DNA of 64,000 bases from Ancylobacter lacus. Its GTDB lineage: Bacteria; Pseudomonadota; Alphaproteobacteria; Rhizobiales; Xanthobacteraceae. The DNA is taken from the NCBI RefSeq assembly GCF_018390635.1, contig NZ_JAHBGE010000057.1, positions 62,001 through 126,000 on the forward strand. Direction: 5' to 3'. This document shows positions 27,153-35,092 of this stretch, piece by piece; position 1 is the stretch's first letter; every line of letters begins with the position of its first letter. The notes below the pieces were generated by a model. That model did not search any database, had not been told where the DNA came from, and was given only the letters and a program-made list of their open reading frames with translations. The position numbers were made by a program, and so were the translations under genes.

Positions 27153-28370
27153 TCAGGCCCCGCCGCGCAGCCGGGCCAGCAGCTCCGGGGTCGGGTAGGA
27201 ATCCGCCGGCAACCCGAGCCGGATCTGCTCCTCCTTCACCGCGGCGCGGGTTGCGGCCCCGAGTTTGCCGTCGACCCCGCCGACATGGTGGCCACGGGCG
27301 TTGAGCAGGCGCTGGAGATCGGCGACCTCCTTCATCGACAGGACCGGGATGTTGGGGGTGCGCTTGAACGCGCCGGCGCCGTCGATGCGGGCGGCGAGAT
27401 AGGCCGCCGAGGTCGCATAGACCAGTGATTGATTCCATTGGGTGTAGATGTCGAAATTGGGATAGACGAGGAAGGCCGGTCCGGTCCTGCCCATCGGCAG
27501 GAGCAGCGATGCGCCGGCATTGTCGGCCGGCAGCGGTGCCCCGCCGGCACGCCGCACGCCCCACCGCGCCCATTGCGCCCGGGGAATCTTGATGGCGAGG
27601 TCGGCCTGGTCCCATGGCAGGTTCGCCGGCACCACCACCTCCTCCAGCCAGGGCTGACCCGGCGTCCAGCCGAGCGCCCTGATATAGTTGGCCGCCGAGG
27701 CCAGCGCGTCGGCATCCGACCGCAGCAGGTCGACCCGGCCGTCGCCGTCGAAATCGACGCCGTAGTTCAGATAATGGTCCGGCAGGAACTGAAACTGCCC
27801 GAGCTCGCCCGCCCACGGGCCGCGCATGGTCTGCACGGTGAGATCACCGCGGTCGATGATCTTGAGGGCGGAGAGAAGCTGGGTGCGAAACATCTCCGGG
27901 CGCCGGCAGTCATAGGCCAGCGTCGCAACGGAGCGGATGGTGGGCTTGTCGCCCATATTCGCCCCGAAGTCCGTCTCCAGTGCCCAGAACGCGGTGATCA
28001 CAGGGGCTGGCACACCGAATTGCTGTTCGATTCGGTCGAAAATGGCGGCGTGGCTCTGGATGAGCTGGCGACCTTTCTGGATGCGGTAACTCGCGACCAT
28101 GCGATCGGCGAACTGGTAGAAGCTCTGGCTGAAGACGCCCTGTCCGCGGTCCGCTCCCACCACATCGGGGGCATAGGCGAGACCGTCGAGCGCTGTGGCG
28201 ATGGTCTGGCGGGAAATCCCCTGCGCCGCCGCCTCCTGCCGGAACGCCGCCAGCCAGGTGGGAAACCCCGCGCCGGTCTTGCCGCACTCCGCCGCCGAAG
28301 CGGCCCCGCCCGCCAGAAGAAGAGCGATCGCCGCAAGGCCGGCCGTCCTGCTCACACGCATCTGCGCCAT
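27153..28370 (-). CDS. MltB-type lytic murein transglycosylase with PG-binding domain
   Basis: A 405-residue periplasmic protein. A signal peptide ending near GAASA is followed by a transglycosylase domain with catalytic Glu in FWALETDFG near residue 130, then GPWAGELGQFQFLPDHYL, and a C-terminal PG_binding_1 domain (DLQRLLNARGHHVGGVDGKLG). It cleaves glycan strands to anhydromuropeptides. Either the ATG at 28370 or the one at 28361 could be used. Neither has a strong ribosome-binding site. Confidence 0.9.
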   Translation of the reverse strand: MAQMRVSRTAGLAAIALLLAGGAASAAECGKTGAGFPTWLAAFRQEAAAQGISRQTIATALDGLAYAPDVVGADRGQGVFSQSFYQFADRMVASYRIQKGRQLIQSHAAIFDRIEQQFGVPAPVITAFWALETDFGANMGDKPTIRSVATLAYDCRRPEMFRTQLLSALKIIDRGDLTVQTMRGPWAGELGQFQFLPDHYLNYGVDFDGDGRVDLLRSDADALASAANYIRALGWTPGQPWLEEVVVPANLPWDQADLAIKIPRAQWARWGVRRAGGAPLPADNAGASLLLPMGRTGPAFLVYPNFDIYTQWNQSLVYATSAAYLAARIDGAGAFKRTPNIPVLSMKEVADLQRLLNARGHHVGGVDGKLGAATRAAVKEEQIRLGLPADSYPTPELLARLRGGA

Positions 28371-28821
28371 CCCGTCTCGTGTCGATGAGAGGCACAATGC
28401 CGTCGAAACGCCCGCCTCGCCAGAGGCGAAAGGCCGCCTTCCCGGCCAACCGCCGGGGGCATTGACGTGGCGCGAGGCCCCGGGCCGCCACCATGAACGC
28501 GCGCCGGCGCACCGGGGCGCAGCCTTGTGCCGGCCGGTGTCGGGCACCGCGCGCGGATTCGCGCGGCGGCGGCCGGTGCGCGGCCCGCCACGGCGGTTGC
28601 GGGCGCGATTCGGACCCGACATGATCGCGCCTGTCCCGCTGCCTCGCCCGGAAAGGCCGTGCCATGAACGATATGCCGATCGCTCCCGCCGCGGCCCGGC
28701 CCGGCCTGACCGGCCCCTCCGAAGCACCCGACCGATCGCACCGAGGTATGCGCCCGCCAGAGCGGGCCGCACGCCTGCGAGCCGCCGAAACCGGCCAATC
28801 CGCCGCGATGGTCGGCCGGCG
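28371..28821. other. 450-bp gap between transglycosylase and NUDIX genes
   Basis: The gap holds divergent promoter space and one candidate 53-codon ORF (28664-28825). I see no RNA gene, repeat or clear operator. The sequence is GC-rich, and long open frames on both strands look like GC-skew artefacts. Confidence 0.4.
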
Positions 28822-28825
28822 ATGA
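28664..28825 (+). CDS. Possible small ORF coupled to NUDIX gene
   Basis: A 53-residue reading frame begins MNDMPIAPAAARPGL with GGAAAGG seven bases upstream, and its TGA overlaps the NUDIX ATG (ATGA). The composition is Arg/Ala/Pro-rich and no family is recognised. It may be a leader ORF that couples translation, or chance. Weak evidence. Confidence 0.25.
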   Translation: MNDMPIAPAAARPGLTGPSEAPDRSHRGMRPPERAARLRAAETGQSAAMVGRR

Positions 28826-29241
28826 ACGCCCGCCCCACCGTTGCGGTTCTCGCCGTCGTTCTGCGGGAGAATCGGCTGCTGCTGGTCCGCCGTGCCAACC
28901 CGCCGGATCAGGGGCTCTGGGGTTATCCGGGCGGACGGGTCGAGCCGGGTGAGACCCATGCCGCCGCGGCCTTGCGTGAACTCGCGGAGGAGACCGGCAT
29001 CGTCGCCGACGCCCCGCGGCTGCTCACGGTGCTCGACTTCATCGAGCGGGACGTCGCCGGTGCGGTGGCGCACCATTTCGCCATGATCACGGTCGCGTGC
29101 CGCTGGCAGGCCGGCGAAGGGCTGGCGGCGGACGACGCGCTGGAGGCGCGGTGGTTCGACCGCACGGAGATCGACGCGCTCGGCGCCAGCGCCAGCGCAC
29201 AGGTCGCGGCCATCGCCGCTCTCGCCAGCGCGGAAGGCTGA
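28822..29241 (+). CDS. NUDIX hydrolase
   Basis: A 139-residue NUDIX domain. The box GGRVEPGETHAAAALRELAE continuing EETGI fits GX5EX7REUXEEXGU exactly, at residues 35-57. It hydrolyses a nucleoside-diphosphate derivative. The residues TVAVLAVVLRENRLLLVRR and the 'NPPDQGLWGYPGG' context are like ADP-ribose/MutT-type subfamilies, but the substrate is unknown. Convergent with the oxalate antiporter gene. Confidence 0.9.
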   Translation: MNARPTVAVLAVVLRENRLLLVRRANPPDQGLWGYPGGRVEPGETHAAAALRELAEETGIVADAPRLLTVLDFIERDVAGAVAHHFAMITVACRWQAGEGLAADDALEARWFDRTEIDALGASASAQVAAIAALASAEG

Positions 29242-29276
29242 GACGGTCGCGCCTCGGCCCGCCGACGTCCCGGGCC

Positions 29277-29311
29277 AAAAAGAAAAGGGCCTTCCCACCA
29301 TGGGAAGGCCC
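29277..29311 (-). terminator. Intrinsic terminator of oxlT-1
   Basis: A perfect 10-bp stem GGGCCTTCCC/GGGAAGGCCC with a five-base loop (29287-29311). Read on the minus strand it is followed by TTTTCTTTTT (29286-29277), a textbook rho-independent terminator 59 bases past the oxlT-1 stop. Confidence 0.88.
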
Positions 29312-29369
29312 AGTGCTCGGAGGAACTCCGGTGGAAGCGCCTCTTGCGGGCGCCTCCCGATCGCCTGGA

Positions 29370-30686
29370 TCAGTGGCCGCCGGCCGCGACGGGCGACAGC
29401 GTGATGCCGTTGGCCTTGGCCCATTCCGCATTGCGGGCATGGTGCTTGATCAGCATGGGGCGCAGGACGAACAGCGCCGCGAACGCCGCCGACAGGTCCA
29501 TGATGGCCACGGTGTAGAGCACCGAGGACCAGGTGCCGGTCGCTTCCATCAGGATGTTGCCGAACGGCACGAGCAGGGCGGCCACACCCTTGGCGCAGTA
29601 GAGGACGCCGTAGATCTTGGCGACGTTCTTGGTGCCGAAGGTGTCAGCCGTCGTGGCCGAGAACAGCGAGTAGACCTCGCCCCAGGCCAGGAACACCATG
29701 CCGGAGAGGATGAGGAACGCCCACGGATTGTGACCGAAGGTGCCGAGCGCGACGATGCCGAGGCCTTCGATGGTGAAGGCGATGAACATGGTCTTCTCGC
29801 GGCCGATATGGTCGGAGATCCAGCCGAACAGCGGACGGGAGATGCCGTTCATGATGCGGTCGAGCATGAGGGCGAAGGGCAGCGCGGCCATCACGGTGAA
29901 GCCGAGATTGACCTGGAAGTCCTTCACGCCGAGGTCCTGGGCGATGACGCCGAGCTGGGCAACGGCCATCAGACCGCCGGTGACGGTGCCGATGAACATG
30001 GCGCCCATGACCCAGAACACCGGAGAGCGCAGCGCCTCGGGCAGGGTGTAGTCGCGGCGGGACTGGGCGACCTTGTTGGAGCCCTTGGCGTCCTTCGGCG
30101 GCTGCCGCAGGAACAGCGCGGCCAGCACGATGATGCCGCCCTGGATGAGGCCGAAGGTCCAGAAGGTTTCCGACACGCCGCTGGTCTTCAGCATGTTGGC
30201 GATCGGCAGGATGGTGAGGGCCGAGCCGGCGCCGTAGCCGCCAGCGGTCAGGCCGACCGCGAGGCCGCGCTTGTCCGGGAACCATTTGATCGCGGCGTTG
30301 ACGCAGGTGGCGTAGACGCAGCCGACGCCGATGCCGCCGATGACGGCGCCCACGTAATAGAGAGTGAGCGTGTCGGCGTAGGAGTTCACGATCCACGACA
30401 GGCCGGTGAACACGCCGCCGACCAGCACCATGACGCGCGGGCCGTATTTGTCGATGAAATAGCCCTCGATCGGCGCCAGCCAGGTCTGGACCACGACGAA
30501 GATGGTGAAGGTGGTCTGGATGGCCGCGCGCGACCAGCCGAACTCACGGGTGATTTCCGGGACGAACAGGGTCCAGGCGTACTGGATGTTGGCGGCGGCG
30601 ACCATGCAGACGACGCCGACGACCAGCTGAACCCAGCGGATCGAATTCGTCGACGCATCGACGGATGCAGTGCTCGAAGTGCTCAA
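29370..30686 (-). CDS. oxlT: Oxalate:formate antiporter, MFS (OxlT family), copy 1
   Basis: A 438-residue, 12-helix MFS carrier exchanging oxalate for formate, the entry point of the oxalate pathway. Arg277 (DRIMNGISRP) and Lys366 (LYCAKGVAAL) sit where O. formigenes OxlT has its substrate-binding Arg272 and Lys355. The MFS loop DKYGPRVMVLVGG is present near residue 79. The start codon is TTG at 30686 with GAGAGGAG eight bases upstream. No ATG occurs for the first 27 residues, so the TTG is probably real and may limit expression. It is a paralog of the neighbouring antiporter, not identical to it. Confidence 0.88.
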   Translation of the reverse strand: MSTSSTASVDASTNSIRWVQLVVGVVCMVAAANIQYAWTLFVPEITREFGWSRAAIQTTFTIFVVVQTWLAPIEGYFIDKYGPRVMVLVGGVFTGLSWIVNSYADTLTLYYVGAVIGGIGVGCVYATCVNAAIKWFPDKRGLAVGLTAGGYGAGSALTILPIANMLKTSGVSETFWTFGLIQGGIIVLAALFLRQPPKDAKGSNKVAQSRRDYTLPEALRSPVFWVMGAMFIGTVTGGLMAVAQLGVIAQDLGVKDFQVNLGFTVMAALPFALMLDRIMNGISRPLFGWISDHIGREKTMFIAFTIEGLGIVALGTFGHNPWAFLILSGMVFLAWGEVYSLFSATTADTFGTKNVAKIYGVLYCAKGVAALLVPFGNILMEATGTWSSVLYTVAIMDLSAAFAALFVLRPMLIKHHARNAEWAKANGITLSPVAAGGH

Positions 30687-31230
30687 GGGCGTTCTCCTCT
30701 CTCAACTCTCTCGCCGCGGATCGGCGCTGTGCGGCTGCGGCCTCCGGTTGACCGGAAACCTGCCGTCTCTTGTCTTTGGCCGACGGGACTTCCCAGCCGG
30801 CGAATGTCGTTGCAGCTCCCGAGTGCGTGGGTTGCCGCCCTGCCTTTGGGGATGCCGTAAGGTGCATTCCCGCATGACGCAGGGTAGTCGTACCCGACCC
30901 GCTTAAAATGATCATAATGCACAATATTATGTATGCCAATCGGCTTTTATAGCGTTGTCACACCTAATGACTTCGTGATTTTAGACAAATAGATTTTAGA
31001 ATTACTTATATCCGTGCGAGATTTTAAATAAACTTGGGAATATATACCAAACGTATTTATTGGACGCCCTCAAGACCACAACGGACATCGCTCCCAGTTG
31101 AGCCCGCCGAACACGCCAGGGAAAACCGGACATCCTGGTGGGCACGCCACCAGCATGACGCAGCGTAACGTTTGACGCCTGCGGAAATACGCAGGCGTTC
31201 ACCAGCCTCGGCCGCGAGCAACAGGCGCGC
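30687..31230. other. AT-rich intergenic region upstream of oxlT-1
   Basis: Bases 30905-31065 are markedly AT-rich for this genome and hold the oxlT-1 promoter and operator (30911-30940). A further half-site ATATACCAAACG lies near 31041-31052. The 5' leader of oxlT-1 would be about 215 bases. I see no ORF with coding character. Confidence 0.5.
30911..30940 (-). promoter_or_regulatory. oxlT-1 promoter overlapping a GTATGCCA operator
   Basis: On the minus strand TTGGCA (30939-30934) and TATGAT (30916-30911) are separated by 17 bases, each five of six to the sigma-70 consensus. The -35 lies inside TTATGTATGCCAAT (30927-30940), one of the recurring oxalate-island motifs. That predicts a regulator competing with RNA polymerase at the -35. 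Confidence 0.6.
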
Positions 31231-31263
31231 AAAACAAAAAGGGCGCGTCCGGCGGACGCGCCC
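31231..31263 (-). terminator. Intrinsic terminator of oxlT-2
   Basis: Stem GGGCGCGTCC/GGACGCGCCC with a three-base loop (31241-31263). Read on the minus strand it is followed by TTTTTGTTTT, about 30 bases after the oxlT-2 stop. Confidence 0.88.
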
Positions 31264-31292
31264 CATAGGCCAGGAGGAGACGGAACGTTCGA

Positions 31293-32588
31293 TCAGTGCG
31301 CGGTGACAGCCGCCTCGCCCTTGGCCGTCGCCTCGGAGGCGTGGCGGGCATGGGCCTGACGCAGCGGCTTGAGGATCACCAGCGCCATGATCGCGGCGAT
31401 GATGTTGAGAGCCGCCGCCGAGATGAACACGGCATGCCAGCTGCCGGTCATCGTGGTGAGGATGCTGGTGAACGGCACGATGATGGCCGCGGTGCCCTTC
31501 GCGGTGTAGAGCAGGCCCGCATTGGTGGTGGCGAACTTCGAGCCGAAGGCGTCGCCGCACATGGCGGGGAACAGGCTGTAGATCTCGCCCCAGGCGAAGA
31601 ACACGAGACCCGTCAGGATGACGAACAGGACCGGGTTCGAGCCGAACACGCTCAGCGCATAGATGCCGATGCCTTCGATGGCGAAGGCGACGAACATGGT
31701 GTTCTCACGGCCGATCTGGTCCGACACCCAGCCGAAGAACGGACGGGTGAGGCCGTTCAGCACGCGGTCGATGGCGGCGGCGAAGGTGAGCGCCGGCAGG
31801 GTGATGCCGATGAGGCTGACCGGAATGTCGGCGATGCCGAAATCCTTCGCGATCGGGCCGAGCTGGGCGGTGGCCATCAGGCCGCCGGCCGCCATCATCA
31901 CGAACATCGCGTACATGACCCAGAACAGCGGGGTCGAGAGCATCTCCTTGGGGGCGAAGTCGCGGGCCGACTGGGCGACCTTCGCCACCACCGAGGCGAC
32001 GTCGGACTTCTTCGGCGCGATCAGGAACAGCGCCAGCACGGTGATCACGATGCCCTGGCCGATGCCGAAATAGAGGAAGGCGGCCTCGTAGCCCTGATTC
32101 TTGATCATGTTCTGGATCGGGATCACGGTCAGCGCCGAGCCCGCACCGAAGCCGGCGGCGGTGATGCCGGCGGCGAGGCCGCGGCGATCCGGGAACCACT
32201 TCAGCGAGTTGCCGACGCAGGTGCCATACACCGCGCCCGCACCGATGCCGCCCACCGCAGCACCGACATAGAGCATGGTCAGCGAGTCGGCGTAGGCGTT
32301 AAGGACCCAGGCGAGGCCGCACATGATGCCGCCGAACAGCACGACGATCCGCGGGCCGTACTTGTCCACGAACCAGCCCTCGACCGGCACCAGCCAGGTC
32401 TCGGTGACGATGAAGATGGAGAACGCGACCTGGATCGCGGCGCGATCCCATCCATGACGCTCCTGGATGGGGTTCACGAAGAAGGTCCAGCCGTACTGCA
32501 TGTTGGCGATCATGCACATGCAGATGACGCCGAACACGAGCTGCAACCAGCGCCCGTTACTCACCGATGACGTTGCGGCAGAAGTCAT
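31293..32588 (-). CDS. oxlT: Oxalate:formate antiporter, MFS (OxlT family), copy 2
   Basis: A 431-residue MFS carrier with 12 helices. Arg275 (AIDRVLNGLTRP) and Lys364 (LYTAKGTAAI) correspond to the essential Arg/Lys pair of OxlT. ATG at 32588 with CGAGGA upstream. It has its own promoter and terminator, separate from oxlT-1, so the two carriers are independently expressed. One may favour oxalate2-/formate- exchange and the other a related dicarboxylate or net uptake, but this is inference. Divergent from gntR-1. Confidence 0.88.
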   Translation of the reverse strand: MTSAATSSVSNGRWLQLVFGVICMCMIANMQYGWTFFVNPIQERHGWDRAAIQVAFSIFIVTETWLVPVEGWFVDKYGPRIVVLFGGIMCGLAWVLNAYADSLTMLYVGAAVGGIGAGAVYGTCVGNSLKWFPDRRGLAAGITAAGFGAGSALTVIPIQNMIKNQGYEAAFLYFGIGQGIVITVLALFLIAPKKSDVASVVAKVAQSARDFAPKEMLSTPLFWVMYAMFVMMAAGGLMATAQLGPIAKDFGIADIPVSLIGITLPALTFAAAIDRVLNGLTRPFFGWVSDQIGRENTMFVAFAIEGIGIYALSVFGSNPVLFVILTGLVFFAWGEIYSLFPAMCGDAFGSKFATTNAGLLYTAKGTAAIIVPFTSILTTMTGSWHAVFISAAALNIIAAIMALVILKPLRQAHARHASEATAKGEAAVTAH

Positions 32589-32700
32589 GTAATCCTCGGA
32601 TGTTTCCTAGAGTAATGGCCAAATTCAACCATCGTTTTTCTTATTGAATGGGCAAGCTGACGCTTAGTAAGGCACCCGTCGCTCGACCGCCACTGGAAGC

Positions 32701-32746
32701 ATGATAACCGGAATTTCGCGTTGTGCAAAATTTTGTATGCCAAAAA
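32701..32746 (-). promoter_or_regulatory. oxlT-2 promoter with upstream GTATGCCA site
   Basis: On the minus strand TTGCAC (32728-32723) and TATCAT (32706-32701) are 16 bases apart. The operator-like TTTTGTATGCCAAAAA (32731-32746) ends just upstream of the -35, a position suited to activation. At oxlT-1 the same motif overlaps the -35. Confidence 0.45.
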
Positions 32747-33047
32747 CCCCACAAATCGCTACGGAATACATTACGTAACGTCACCTTCAGGGGCTTTTTG
32801 CTTCCCAAGGGGCGCTCGCGGCCTGGCTCTGCCTCGGCGCTCTCTCCCCTACGGCACTTCCAGGTATAGAGTGGCAGCTTCCCCAGATGTTGCGGTGCAA
32901 CGCACCGTAAGGCAGCCGCCGCACGACCCGACGCAGCCCCAAGGCCCCGAATCGGCCAGATTCCGCCCATGCCGGGGCAACGCCGCGACACCTGCGCGCA
33001 GAATCCCGCCCAAACGCTCCGGTGCGCGCCGGATGGACATTGGGGGG

Positions 33048-33063
33048 CTGGTATACGATCATG
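33048..33063 (+). promoter_or_regulatory. GGTATACGAT site upstream of gntR-1
   Basis: CTGGTATACGATCATG shares its first 12 bases exactly with the left part of the palindrome at 50172-50197. It is a candidate autoregulatory site of the GntR proteins. Confidence 0.4.
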
Positions 33064-33167
33064 ATTCCGGCCGCGCGCCGGTCTGAATCACCGGCCGGCC
33101 CGCTGGCCCCATAATGTCGCTGCACCGCAAACCGCATGGGTGCGCCGAACTAAAGGGGAGCGCGCTC

Positions 33168-33869
33168 GTGGAAGCCGCCGATACGCAGATCCGCCTCAAC
33201 ATCGCCCCGCTGGCGGCGAACACCAGCCTGCGCACGCTCGCCTATGACGCGATCAAGAAGGCGATCACGGAAATGGACATGTACGGCCAGGATGGCGACA
33301 TCCGGCTGGACGAGCGTCAGCTCTCGCAGGACCTCGGCGTGAGCCGAACGCCGATCCGCGAGGCGCTCACCGTTCTGGAACAGGAAGGCTTTGTGCGCTC
33401 GGTGCCGCGCCGGGGCATCTTCGTCGTGCGCAAATCCAAGCGCGAGATCATCGACATGATCATCGTGTGGGCCGCGCTGGAGAGCATGGCGGCGCGACTC
33501 GCCGCCCAGCGCGCCACCGATCGCGACCTGGCCGAGCTGCGTGACGTCTTCCATGATTTCGAGGACGAGGCGCCCGCCGACCACATGAACGAGTACTCCG
33601 ACGCCAATATACGCTTCCACCAGACCATCATCCGGCTGAGCGGCTGCGCGATGATCGCGGAGATGACCGAGAATCTCTTCATTCACATCCGCGGCATCCG
33701 GGCGGTGTCGGTTCGCCAGGAAAACCGCTCGCAGCGCTCGATGCAGGAACATCGCGGCATCATCGCCGCCCTGGTGGCGCGCGATGCCGACCTCGCCGAG
33801 CGGCTCGTGCGCGAGCACACGCTCGGGCTGGCGGCCCATGTCGAGAAGCACGGCAAGTTTTCCACCTGA
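33168..33869 (+). CDS. GntR/FCD-family regulator 1 of the oxalate island
   Basis: A 233-residue regulator with an N-terminal winged helix (DERQLSQDLGVSRTPIREAL near residue 45) and an FCD effector domain. His residues for metal/ligand binding lie in IRFHQTI, MQEHRGI and REHTLGL. The GTG at 33168 is preferred because AAAGGGGAG lies seven bases upstream. An ATG 18 codons earlier lacks one. Clearly paralogous to the next gene along its whole length. Probably senses oxalate, oxalyl-CoA or glyoxylate and controls the GTATGCCA sites. This is inference from context. Confidence 0.85.
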   Translation: MEAADTQIRLNIAPLAANTSLRTLAYDAIKKAITEMDMYGQDGDIRLDERQLSQDLGVSRTPIREALTVLEQEGFVRSVPRRGIFVVRKSKREIIDMIIVWAALESMAARLAAQRATDRDLAELRDVFHDFEDEAPADHMNEYSDANIRFHQTIIRLSGCAMIAEMTENLFIHIRGIRAVSVRQENRSQRSMQEHRGIIAALVARDADLAERLVREHTLGLAAHVEKHGKFST

Positions 33870-33962
33870 CCACATGAACCGGCCCCTCCCGCCCCGCGCC
33901 GAACTCAACCGCGCCGGGGCGGAAGGCGCCGCGACTCTGTCTCGCCATCCCTTTTATGACGT

Positions 33963-34116
33963 GGTATTTTAAATACCCGCCTCCGCCTGTCGGCTGGGGT
34001 GGACGGGGCGGGCCGTCTTGTCGGGCGGCGATAATTTCCGCAGCGTAAGGAGAAGAGCGGCAAGGCTGTTAAAATGCCGCATACCAGATTGACGGTTGGT
34101 ATTTGGTATGCCAAAT
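33963..34116 (+). promoter_or_regulatory. Cluster of palindromes upstream of gntR-2
   Basis: Three nested inverted repeats share GGTAT/ATACC half-sites: GGTATTT-T-AAATACC (33963-33977), ATACCA-N10-TGGTAT (34081-34102) and ATTTGG-TATG-CCAAAT (34101-34116). A TTGACG at 34089-34094 could be the -35. This is the densest operator cluster in the window and points to autoregulation of gntR-2. Confidence 0.6.
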
Positions 34117-34159
34117 TTCTTGCGAATTCCCCGCGGGCGTCTCCGCCGAGGACGTTCTC

Positions 34160-34885
34160 GTGAGCAGCAAGTCCGTTCTGAACAAGCGCTGGCAGAGCGG
34201 CGATCATGGCCTGGCCATTGAACGCCTGCCGGCCAAGGAGAGCTTCAAGAGCAAGGCCTATGCGGCCATCAAAGAAGCCATCACGAATATGAATATCTAC
34301 GGCTCCGACGAGCCGATGCTGCTCGACGAGCGGGACATTTCCGAGCGTCTGGGCGCCAGTCGGACGCCGATCCGTGAAGCAGTGGCGATGCTTGAGCAGG
34401 AGGGCCTGCTCCGCGCCGTGCCGAGGCGGGGGATACTGGTGGTTCGCCGTACCAAGGCGGAGATCATCGAGATGATCGAAGCCTGGGCGGCGCTGGAAAG
34501 CATGGCGGCCCGCCTCGCCACTCAGCGCGCAAGCGACGAGGCGATCGCCGAATTGAGGGATTTTTTCAGGGAGTTCGACCTCAACCGAATCGAACGCGAC
34601 CGGTGCGACGAATATTCCAATGCGAATATCGCGTTCCATCAGGCGCTGATCCGGCTGAGCGGCTCCAGCCTGCTCGCTGGGATGACGGAGAACCTGTTCC
34701 TTCACGTTCGGGCCATCCGCCATCGCACAATCTTCGAAATGGATCGGGCGCAACGTTCGGCGGCCGACCATCAGGAGATAATACTGGCTCTTGAGGCACG
34801 GGACGCAGACCGTGCCGAGCGTCTGGTCCGTGACCATACGCTCCGGCTTGCGAGGCATGTCGAGAGTCACGTCGATCTGGATTGA
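34160..34885 (+). CDS. GntR/FCD-family regulator 2 of the oxalate island
   Basis: A 241-residue paralog of the preceding regulator, with helix-turn-helix DERDISERLGASRTPIREAV and an FCD domain (ANIAFHQALIRLSG, ADHQEII, VRDHTLRL). GTG at 34160 with GAGGA eight bases upstream. The TTG at 34103 that opens the frame lies inside the operator and is rejected. It sits 207 bases before oxc. The two regulators probably arose by tandem duplication and may form heterodimers or respond to different effectors. Confidence 0.85.
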   Translation: MSSKSVLNKRWQSGDHGLAIERLPAKESFKSKAYAAIKEAITNMNIYGSDEPMLLDERDISERLGASRTPIREAVAMLEQEGLLRAVPRRGILVVRRTKAEIIEMIEAWAALESMAARLATQRASDEAIAELRDFFREFDLNRIERDRCDEYSNANIAFHQALIRLSGSSLLAGMTENLFLHVRAIRHRTIFEMDRAQRSAADHQEIILALEARDADRAERLVRDHTLRLARHVESHVDLD

Positions 34886-35092
34886 GGCGGGGCGACCCGT
34901 CCAACTGATGCTCAGGTGGGACGACCAATGGTGGAAGCGGGAGTAATTGGCCGGGGTGAAACCTGCGCCGCATGCACCCGAAAGGCGCAAAGCCAGAGTG
35001 CCGATCTCGTTTCCAGTCACCGTATGGAAGCCTGCGCGGTCTGAGAATCAGAACCGAAACGGTGCAGACAAAGATTTCCGGGAGGATGCGGA

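Larger units (their letters stand above)
32589..33167. other. 579-bp divergent regulatory region oxlT-2/gntR-1
   Basis: Contains the oxlT-2 promoter with motif TTTTGTATGCCAAAA (32731-32745), a TTACGTAA palindrome (32771-32778), a CGGTGC-N3-GCACCG hairpin (32893-32907) and a CTGGTATACGATCATG motif (33048-33063) about 105 bases before gntR-1. No credible ORF was seen. Confidence 0.5.

Noticed and set aside
30941-31230. Short open frames in the AT-rich region between the two oxlT genes
   Set aside because: They lack RBS and coding character and overlap promoter elements.
34103-34159. A TTG start at 34103 for gntR-2
   Set aside because: The codon lies inside the operator palindrome and has no RBS. 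The GTG at 34160 has GAGGA at proper spacing.
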